Part shown: positions 6,431-10,030 of the stretch, piece by piece | Position numbering within the stretch: the stretch's first letter is position 1 | How the letters are laid out: every line of letters begins with the position of its first letter | Assembly (NCBI GenBank): GCA_014729375.1 | Contig: WJKA01000413.1 | Location: 1 to 10,030, forward strand | DNA: 10,030 nucleotides | Origin: Chitinivibrionales bacterium | GTDB lineage: Bacteria > Fibrobacterota > Chitinivibrionia > Chitinivibrionales > WJKA01 | Direction: 5' to 3' | Position numbers and translations under genes: made by a program | Notes under the pieces: model-generated | Database searches by the model: none | Told to the model about the DNA's origin: nothing | The model's input: the letters and a program-made list of their open reading frames with translations, nothing else

Positions 6431-6449
6431 ACAGGCACTGAACAGGCAC
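6431..6449 (+). repeat. Direct repeat ACAGGCAC with 11-bp period
   Basis: ACAGGCAC occurs at 6431-6438 and again at 6442-6449, separated by TGA, so both copies face the same side of the helix. The nine bases CTGAACAGG covering the junction also occur in the leader of the sigma gene at 3883-3891. This may be a regulator binding site; chance cannot be excluded. Confidence 0.35.
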
Positions 6450-6591
6450 AAAGCAACCCATTACTGTTCCAGTGTTTGTATATTTATTGAATTTCTTTAT
6501 ATTTTTCTATGTTCAGTACACAGCGTCATTGTAATAGATTATTACTATTGCGATGGCGTTTCTGTTTTAACACCAGAGTCGGAGGCGATGG

Positions 6592-8775
6592 ATGATTAAT
6601 TTTTGTAAACGGCTTTTTCCGGTAGTTGCGGTTTTCCTGTCACAGTCTTTTGCGCTCACTTTTTATGTATCACCTTCAGGTCAGGACACCAATCCCGGCA
6701 CTAAGGCGCAGCCGTTTGAAAGTGTTCACAAAGCTGCAGAAGCTGTTGCAGCGGCCCCAAAGACCGAAAGTATATCGGTTTACCTTCGCGGGGGCGTCCA
6801 TTACCTTGACAGCACGCTTGTCCTCACTCCCCGTCATAACGGGACACCGGCCGCGCACGTGACATTTACATCACACCCGGGTGAAACCGCGATTATTCAC
6901 GGGGGCACCCGGATCACCGGCTGGCGGCGGGTGGCTGCGGCCCCTCCGGGTGCTCCGGCAGCCGCATCCGGCAAATTGTGGGAGGCGGACATCGATACCG
7001 GATGGCTGTTTCATGCACTGGTTGTTGACAGTGCAGAGCAACGCCGCGCAATGGAACCCGATCATGATATCTGGAAAAATTTCTCCGGCGGACAGGAGGC
7101 CTGGCCCCAGCTCGAGAGCTGGATGAGCGAGTCTCCTATCGGTCAATACATCGTTCTTCCCGGCGGCTATCTCTCTTCACCGCCAACCGACGGGTGCCTG
7201 GAGATAAATGTCGCACCGATCGACTGGAAAAACGATCCATCAGTACTCAGGGAAGTCGACACCACCTTGAATTCGGGAATTCGTCACAGCAAAAATATTA
7301 TTACCGGTTTTCGCAGTGTCGGCGCGCCGTTCCGGATAGAAAATATTATTTCAGCGCTGGATACGGCCGGCGAGTGGTGCGTTGACTCGGGCATCGGGAA
7401 AGTATACTACTGGCCTCCCGATGACACCATGGGCGGTAAGGAAGTTGATGCCCCGCGGCTGTATACCCTTGTGCGCCTGCAGGGCGATGAAACCACAGAA
7501 GAATGGGTCCGCCATATCGAATTTGACAAAATCACATTTGCCTTCGCGGACCGGATGCCCGCTGATATCTGGCCGGATGAATGGACAAAAAGGAATTTTG
7601 AAAACCCCGGCGCTGCCGTGTACATGCAGGGGGTCGATTCATGTGCTGTTAAAAACTGCCGGGTAATTCATGCCGGCGCGTATGCAGTCGCTCTGGACCA
7701 CCATGTACAGCATGTCACTATCGAAGGCAATGAACTTGCCTGGTGCGGATCGGGCGGAGTGCAGATGTACGGCTATGGTCCCGGCACAAAGGATGAACAG
7801 AAATACAATTCGGTCATCCGCAACCATATTCACCATGTGGGGCTTGTCCACTGGCACGGCTGCGCGGTGTCGCTGTTCCAGAGCGGGCATAATATCATTT
7901 CGCATAATTACATGCACGATCTCCCCTACTGCGGCGTCTCGATAGTCGGGACGAGCTATGAAACAATCAACCAGGGGCCCGGGGCCGGTGCAGTAGATTC
8001 GTACGGCAACGGCGGAGCAATGCACAAAATACGATGGAACGAACTTCCGGCACAGGTTTTTACCCGCGGCAATGTCCTCCCCTATCTTCACTCGCGCAAC
8101 AATGTTATCGAAAAAAATATCGTAGCAGACTGCATGCTCAAGCTGGCCGACGGCGGTGCGTATTATACCTGGTCGTGCGGTGCATATAACGAGTTCAAAG
8201 ACAATCTTACCCACTATACAACCATGCCGCTCGACACCCGGCGGAGCTATGCCGTTTACATGGACGACAATGTCGACAGCACGCTCCTTCAGTCCAATAT
8301 CTCCTGGGCTGAAACCCACGATGTTATCTCTATCAAGCACAAGGGTGATAATGAATGGATAAACCACCTTGATTCAACGGCCCGGTCACCGCTGTACGAT
8401 TCAATCCAGAATCTGATTCTCACTGAGGTGAATGCTTCGGGTGGATGGACCGGCGAAATAACCGATGCCAGCCTGGTGCCAATACACAGGGGCTTGAACA
8501 CTCCCGCGCGGCCGTTGTTCTCTATCCTGGGCATATCCTCTGTTTCCCGGTCACATATGATTGTTCAACTCGCGCTGCCTCGCAAGCACCGCTCTATAGA
8601 AATCGGGCTCTATGATTTGCGCGGACGAATTGTCGGCATGAAGAAAATCGACGGCTTGCAATCCGGAATACACCGCCTGGATCTGGAACTGGCAGCCGAA
8701 ATTGCCGCAAAAACCTGCATCTTGCAGATAAAATCAGGCAAAACATGCCGTAATATGAGGTTTATTCCATTATAG
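6592..8775 (+). CDS. Secreted right-handed beta-helix protein, GH141-like, with C-terminal sorting-like domain
   Basis: A 727-residue exported protein. Signal peptide 1-21 (likely cut SFA/LT). The start of the mature chain, YVSPSGQDTNPGTKAQPF from 25, then VYLRGGVHYLDSTLVLTP (about 63-80) and the HGGTRITGW block (about 103-111), is the pattern found at the N-terminus of GH141-type fucosidase/xylanase-like proteins. Residues about 350-590 are a parallel beta-helix with repeated N-x-I/V turns (NCRVIHAGAYAVAL, NSVIRNHIHHVG, NNVIEKNIVADC). Residues about 637-727 form a separate beta domain (IEIGLYDLRGRIV, GIHRLDLE, ILQIKSG) resembling a type IX secretion sorting domain, so the protein may be placed on or released from the cell surface. 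GGAGG lies 6 nt before the ATG. Activity on a fucosyl, xylosyl or uronic-acid polymer is inferred; a polysaccharide lyase cannot be excluded. Confidence 0.75.
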   Translation: MINFCKRLFPVVAVFLSQSFALTFYVSPSGQDTNPGTKAQPFESVHKAAEAVAAAPKTESISVYLRGGVHYLDSTLVLTPRHNGTPAAHVTFTSHPGETAIIHGGTRITGWRRVAAAPPGAPAAASGKLWEADIDTGWLFHALVVDSAEQRRAMEPDHDIWKNFSGGQEAWPQLESWMSESPIGQYIVLPGGYLSSPPTDGCLEINVAPIDWKNDPSVLREVDTTLNSGIRHSKNIITGFRSVGAPFRIENIISALDTAGEWCVDSGIGKVYYWPPDDTMGGKEVDAPRLYTLVRLQGDETTEEWVRHIEFDKITFAFADRMPADIWPDEWTKRNFENPGAAVYMQGVDSCAVKNCRVIHAGAYAVALDHHVQHVTIEGNELAWCGSGGVQMYGYGPGTKDEQKYNSVIRNHIHHVGLVHWHGCAVSLFQSGHNIISHNYMHDLPYCGVSIVGTSYETINQGPGAGAVDSYGNGGAMHKIRWNELPAQVFTRGNVLPYLHSRNNVIEKNIVADCMLKLADGGAYYTWSCGAYNEFKDNLTHYTTMPLDTRRSYAVYMDDNVDSTLLQSNISWAETHDVISIKHKGDNEWINHLDSTARSPLYDSIQNLILTEVNASGGWTGEITDASLVPIHRGLNTPARPLFSILGISSVSRSHMIVQLALPRKHRSIEIGLYDLRGRIVGMKKIDGLQSGIHRLDLELAAEIAAKTCILQIKSGKTCRNMRFIPL

Positions 8776-8888
8776 AAGCTACCAGTTAAACCTTCTGATT
8801 CTGTTTTTTCGCGCATTTATTATTATATTATAAGTGGGACAGGATGTTTGGTACTAATCTCACATATTGAACCGAAAGGAGTTCGGCA

Positions 8889-10030
8889 ATGGTGTTCTTA
8901 CCTTTTCGGCGGCGGGCCGGAAAAACACTTATTTCAGCAGTAGCCTGTTGTATGATGATTGGCGCGATGATTGTGCCGCTACGGGCGGCAGTTGATGTAA
9001 CGGTCGACTGCGGCAATGAAATCAGCGATCTGGATAAATTCTGGAATGCTGTGGGCATGGTCGTGGGCGGTGTTGACGATCAGGCCACGATTATGCGGCT
9101 TTTTGACCCTGACTGGCGGGTCCATTTTGCCCTGCTCGGCTCGGTCCCTCATAATGGACAGAAATATTGCCGCATGCACTGGCTTTTGACCCTTGTTGAA
9201 GGTACTGATCTGACCGGGGATAATCCTGTGTACGATTTTTCAAAGCTCGATTCTCTTTTCGATCTCTACTATGCCAGCGGCCTGACCCCGTTTCTGGAAT
9301 TAATGGGCAATCCCGGCGGGGAGTTTCCACCGGAAAACTATATCATTCCCACGCAAAATGAGGCCTGGCGAAAACTGGTAAAAGCGCTTGCCGAGCACTA
9401 TATAGATAAATATGGCCTTGCTGCGGTCCAGGACTGGTATTTTGAGGTCTGGAATGAGGTTGGTACAGGATTCTGGCCGACTGATGCCATGTTTTATGCC
9501 CGGTTTTACGATTATACGGTTGCCGGTATCAAAGAAGCCGATTCTTCACTTCGTGTGGGCGGTCCTGCATCAAAGGAGGAATGGGAAGTTTTCTTCAACC
9601 ATATTGTAAACGAAGAAAACTATGTTACGGGTGATACGGGAACACCGATCGATTTTATTTCGGTACATTTAAAGGCCTGGGCGTCGGAATTGACTGAACT
9701 GGAATTGCAGTATCATGACAGTCTGGAAAGAACCTGGCCGTCACTTGCAGACAAGCCGTTTTTCAATGATGAAGCCGATCCGGCTATCGGATTCAAATCA
9801 TCAAAATATTTCCGTCCGATTCCCGAATACGCTGCCTTTGTCGCGAATCAAATTATCAATAAAAAGATCCGCATTATCGATTCGGCCGGGATCAATTATC
9901 CGGTCCTCAGCAATGACAACGGATTTATGGGCCCGGCCATGTGGAGAACGCAATTTACCAAATTCGGGTATCCGATCCCGGGCAAATTTAACTTTAATGT
10001 CGAGGCGGACAGCTTTACATTTGTCAAAAA
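8889..10030 (+). CDS. Secreted GH39 glycosidase of the alpha-L-iduronidase type (3' end outside window)
   Basis: The frame is open from ATG at 8889 to the window edge (380 residues visible), with AAGGAG (8876-8881) 7 nt upstream. A signal peptide covers about 1-34 (basic FRRRAGK, hydrophobic core, cleavage near RAA). The catalytic barrel shows FLELMGNPGGEF (135-146), YFEVWNEVG with the predicted acid/base E190, LRVGGPAS (221-228), DFISVHLKAW (255-264) and FFNDEADPAIGF with the predicted nucleophile E295, followed by PVLSNDNGF (338-346). NDEADP, LSNDN, the ELMG and GGP blocks and their order match what I recall of human alpha-L-iduronidase. That enzyme is a retaining GH39 member that removes terminal iduronic acid. 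Val replaces the usual Pro after the acid/base Glu. It is probably co-transcribed with the beta-helix gene 113 nt upstream, since no good terminator separates them. A beta-xylosidase-like specificity remains possible. Confidence 0.85.
   Translation, partial: MVFLPFRRRAGKTLISAVACCMMIGAMIVPLRAAVDVTVDCGNEISDLDKFWNAVGMVVGGVDDQATIMRLFDPDWRVHFALLGSVPHNGQKYCRMHWLLTLVEGTDLTGDNPVYDFSKLDSLFDLYYASGLTPFLELMGNPGGEFPPENYIIPTQNEAWRKLVKALAEHYIDKYGLAAVQDWYFEVWNEVGTGFWPTDAMFYARFYDYTVAGIKEADSSLRVGGPASKEEWEVFFNHIVNEENYVTGDTGTPIDFISVHLKAWASELTELELQYHDSLERTWPSLADKPFFNDEADPAIGFKSSKYFRPIPEYAAFVANQIINKKIRIIDSAGINYPVLSNDNGFMGPAMWRTQFTKFGYPIPGKFNFNVEADSFTFVK

Larger units (their letters stand above)
6191..6591. other. 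Regulatory gap between stress module and carbohydrate-enzyme genes
   Basis: 401 bases without a credible gene. It starts with the terminator of the stress module. Then come a candidate promoter (6317-6345), an inverted repeat placed like an operator (6360-6378), a direct repeat (6431-6449) and an AT-rich stretch at 6477-6545 that could hold a second, closer promoter, though no convincing -35/-10 pair is seen there. The stretch ends in the GGAGG ribosome binding site (6581-6585) of the beta-helix gene. Confidence 0.55.

Noticed and set aside
7639..8367. 242-residue open frame on the minus strand
   Set aside because: It lies wholly inside the beta-helix gene, has no ribosome binding site or recognisable family pattern, and reflects codon bias of the opposite strand.
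8774..8809. Possible terminator after the beta-helix gene (AGAAG/CTTCT followed by a T-run)
   Set aside because: The stem is only 5 bp with a 13-nt loop, and the T-run starts 7 nt after it, so it is too weak to call.

Overview
The window looks like a chromosomal piece of a Gram-negative, polysaccharide-degrading bacterium with moderate G+C genes and AT-rich intergenic gaps. Exported Spy/CpxP-type proteins imply a periplasm. A large secreted beta-helix protein ends in a domain resembling a type IX secretion (Por) sorting domain. Together with the unusual GntR/LacI-like regulators this suggests the Fibrobacterota/Chitinispirillia or Bacteroidota-like sphere, but that is inference; no rRNA or other phylogenetic marker is present.

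Layout. Positions 30-3237 (minus strand) hold two tandem paralogous transcription regulators. Each has two GntR-type winged-helix domains followed by a LacI/PBP1-like sugar-sensing domain. They are 7 nt apart and probably co-transcribed from an AT-rich promoter region near 3387-3414. Positions 3238-3924 are intergenic, with candidate promoters facing both ways, a possible short secreted-protein remnant (3508-3663) and a nested set of inverted repeats directly before the sigma factor gene. Positions 3925-6190 (plus strand) form an envelope-stress type module: an ECF sigma factor (TTG start), a membrane anti-sigma factor with a zinc-binding HxxxCxxC motif, a membrane-anchored Spy/CnrX-like protein (ATGA overlap) and a soluble periplasmic Spy-like protein. 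It closes with a good intrinsic terminator at 6220-6255. Positions 6191-6591 are a 401-nt regulatory gap with a candidate promoter, a 19-bp inverted repeat and an 11-bp-spaced direct repeat.

Positions 6592-10030 (plus strand) carry two secreted carbohydrate-active proteins. The first is a GH141-like right-handed beta-helix protein with a C-terminal sorting-like domain. The second is a glycoside hydrolase strongly resembling the alpha-L-iduronidase branch of GH39, which runs off the right edge.

How they may work together: the two enzymes look like part of a saccharide-degradation locus, plausibly acting on an uronic-acid- or deoxysugar-containing polymer. The two double-headed regulators are reasonable candidates to sense a sugar and control nearby genes, but no operator links them directly. 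The sigma/anti-sigma/Spy module is most likely an autonomous sensor of envelope or metal stress, organised like a variant of CnrYXH.
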